In this document: positions 63,785 through 64,000 of the stretch, piece after piece | Numbering within the stretch: the first letter of the stretch is position 1 | Layout: the number at the start of each line of letters is the position of its first letter | DNA from: Lacunisphaera sp. | Lineage (GTDB): Bacteria; Verrucomicrobiota; Verrucomicrobiia; Opitutales; Opitutaceae | Assembly: GCA_009695095.1 (NCBI GenBank) | Contig: SIBQ01000012.1 | Span: forward strand, 1 to 64,000 | Direction of reading: 5' to 3' | Length of the DNA stretch: 64,000 nucleotides | The notes under the pieces: generated by a model | Told to the model about the DNA's origin: nothing | Database searches by the model: none | Seen by the model: the letters and a program-made list of their open reading frames with translations, nothing else | Program-made: the position numbers and the translations under genes

Positions 63785-63882
63785 GTTTTCTCTCCTTTGC
63801 TCTGGATTTGAGCTAAAGTGTAGAAAACATGTGTAGAAGGCAAGATACGTTAAATCAACAAGTCATTTTATATAAACCCTTA

Positions 63883-63957
<75 letters not shown>

Positions 63958-64000
63958 CTTTTTTGGTGCACTACGTTCATATGCTGCGGGGAGCCAGTGG

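Overview
The window is a GC-rich bacterial chromosome segment. The make-up of its housekeeping proteins, its DhnA-type aldolase, agmatine-to-putrescine pair and abundant Asp-box sialidase-like and Gfo/Idh/MocA-type genes suggest Verrucomicrobiota, most likely an Opitutaceae-like organism. That placement is an inference from protein flavour; no rRNA gene is present to settle it.

Layout. 0.4-10 kb is mostly housekeeping: trpE, a sigma-70 factor, rpsA, aguB-aguA (agmatine to putrescine), an OmpR-type response regulator with a tiny downstream ORF, and a stand-alone 5'-3' exonuclease. 10-17.4 kb is eroded accessory DNA: a frameshifted secreted protein, an MFS transporter with a decayed HI0933-type flavoprotein coupled to it, an SDR, an M20 peptidase with a second decayed copy of its 3' end, a sialidase-like gene, remnants of IS110 and mutator-type transposases, and two small unknown ORFs. 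17.8-27.7 kb is core metabolism: a propionyl/acetyl-CoA synthetase, a 2-hydroxyacid dehydrogenase, a pilM stub, a Nudix hydrolase, a three-gene pyruvate dehydrogenase set (E1 alpha, E1 beta, E2) and a phosphohexomutase.

28-51 kb is a carbohydrate-catabolism island. A DeoR-family regulator at 33.6 kb is divergent from a minus-strand operon (ceramidase-like hydrolase, FGGY kinase, then a coupled pair of paralogous cysteine-motif proteins). It heads a plus-strand operon of a class III aminotransferase, a DhnA-type aldolase and a Gfo/Idh/MocA oxidoreductase. Next comes a minus-strand operon in which a fused E1 alpha-beta, E2, a mannitol-1-phosphate-dehydrogenase-like protein, E3 and a sorbose-1-phosphate-reductase-like protein are packed with overlaps or gaps of a few bases, followed by a second DeoR regulator. 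At 47.6 kb the 3' end of a second aldolase copy precedes nagA and a NagB-like gene, then decayed triosephosphate isomerase-family and YjbQ-family genes.

52-58.1 kb holds an M20 peptidase and a coupled operon of a glucarate-dehydratase-like enolase, a type I dehydroquinase-like protein, a mannonate-dehydratase-like protein with an internal deletion, an M81 (MlrC-like) metallopeptidase and an SDR. It looks like breakdown of an amide-linked sugar acid, but the substrate is not evident. 58.2-64 kb is a lower-GC mosaic of gene pieces: insertion-sequence ends, a relic CRISPR unit, truncated secreted proteins, a sugar isomerase, a Sel1 protein, an SDR, a second sialidase-like gene, an integrase stub and a tRNA with anticodon CAU. 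The tRNA plus integrase stub suggests the edge of an old integrated island.

A recurring theme is single-base lesions in otherwise well-conserved genes (near 5651, 10391, 28392, 50085, 50327 and 51065), beside heavily decayed mobile elements and several families of palindromic repeats. Either the genome is losing accessory genes or the assembly contains small errors; the sequence alone cannot tell which.
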